A DNA stretch of 64,000 nucleotides from Saturnia japonica (lineage: Eukaryota > Arthropoda > Insecta > Lepidoptera > Saturniidae): assembly GCA_033032175.1 (NCBI GenBank), contig CM065325.1:15900930-15964929 (forward strand), read 5' to 3'. A model generated the notes under the pieces. The model worked only from the letters and a program-made list of their open reading frames with translations. It searched no databases and was not told where the DNA came from. Below are positions 63,479 through 64,000 of the stretch, one piece after another. Made by a program: the position numbers and the translations under genes. Each line of letters starts with the position of its first letter. The first letter of the stretch is position 1.

Positions 63479-64000
63479 GGTCCTTACATATGAAATTAGC
63501 GTTTTATATGGTAAAAGTAAAATTATTTTTTCTAAATGAAATTATATATATTATACACAAATTATATACATTTAATCAATCGAAGTATGTACCATTATTA
63601 TCCATGCACTTTCGCTATTTTAAAGGTAGATAGTTGATACCATTGCTGAAAAAATTGTGGGAGCAAGAATCAATAAAATCTTTGAAGGCAGTTTGGACAG
63701 CCTCATCGGAATTGAATTTATATTCCTTGCAAGAAATTGTCCAAATTCCGAAGATGGTGGGTTTTGGAGACATTCCAACCGGAGTTCCTCAAATTTAGCG
63801 ACCATCGGTTGCAAAGTATGAGATCTAGCGTTGTTCTGAAGCAGCAGTGGGCTTGAGATATTGACCAGTTTCGGTTGTTTAACGGCTAGTTCTTCCATCA
63901 TGGTTTGCAATTGTTGACAATACAGATCTGCCGTTATCGTCTGGACAGATCTTACGAATCTGTAGTGTATGACACCAGCATTGGTCCACCAAACACTCAC
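63479..64000 (-). mobile_element. mariner, truncated by the right window edge
   Basis: It starts at TA (63477-63478) with GGTCCTTACATATGAAATT. The minus strand encodes the C-terminal half of a transposase up to WWTNAGVIHYRF at the edge, and continues outside. It groups with the 24550 copy. Confidence 0.9.
63578..64000 (-). pseudogene. mariner transposase C-terminal half, catalytic Asp replaced
   Basis: The frame from the right edge reads SVQTITADLYCQQLQTMMEE, then SSPLLLQNNARSHT where HDNAR is usual: the second catalytic Asp is Asn. The usual PPYSPDLAPTDYHF block is collapsed to NPPSSEFGQF, so the third Asp is lost too. Frame changes follow; the family-type end KCMDNNGTYFD is still readable at about 63578-63610. 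Confidence 0.88.

Overview
The window looks like AT-rich intronic DNA from an insect, most probably a moth or butterfly. The clues are spliced exons of a Sidestep-family immunoglobulin (Ig) cell-surface protein, mariner copies sharing the terminus GGTCCTTACATATGAAATT, BEL/Pao and Ty3/gypsy retroelements, a Jockey-type LINE, and dispersed repeats of a kind familiar from Lepidoptera. Nothing in it is bacterial.

Host gene. Seven exons of one minus-strand gene lie at 51313-51445, 48384-48592, 16346-16456, 15382-15585, 13823-13977, 9618-9759 and 3277-3407 (exons A to G in transcription order). All have AG acceptors and GT donors, and their phases join into one open frame covering Ig domains 1 to 3 and the first half of Ig 4. 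The start (signal peptide) and the end (last Ig, FnIII, membrane span, tail) lie outside what I could find. Intron B-C is about 32 kb because it took in a gypsy element and a nested BEL array.

Mobile DNA, left to right: truncated mariner (1-888); complete but decayed Tigger/pogo element (4873-6966); nearly intact Ty3/gypsy element with two LTRs, tRNA-Pro primer site and TTTA target duplication (19021-23458); a mariner (24550 to 47129) split by a BEL/Pao array (24962-46362). The array is LTR1-unit1-LTR2-unit2-LTR3-unit3-LTR4. LTR1 additionally holds a 1043-bp solo LTR and a 5'-truncated LINE, each with target duplications. Unit 2 has 2.38 kb replaced by 383 G followed by 472 T, almost certainly not real sequence. 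Unit 3 is fused to a duplicate of the mariner right half. Further right are a second 3' end of the same LINE family (50683-51166), a helicase/endonuclease-type relic (about 53109-53420), a full-length dead mariner (55020-56271), a mariner half (57763-58469), a Tc1/mariner relative with about 82 residues between the last two catalytic residues (DD82E, Sailor-like; about 58825-61497), and another mariner running off the right edge (63479-64000).

No transposase or polyprotein here is fully intact: each has a stop, frameshift or truncation. I see no convincing new biological system. The most useful observations are the reconstructable Sidestep gene, the nested chronology of insertions, the LTR-sharing BEL array with its suspicious assembly features, and the DD82E-type transposase relic.
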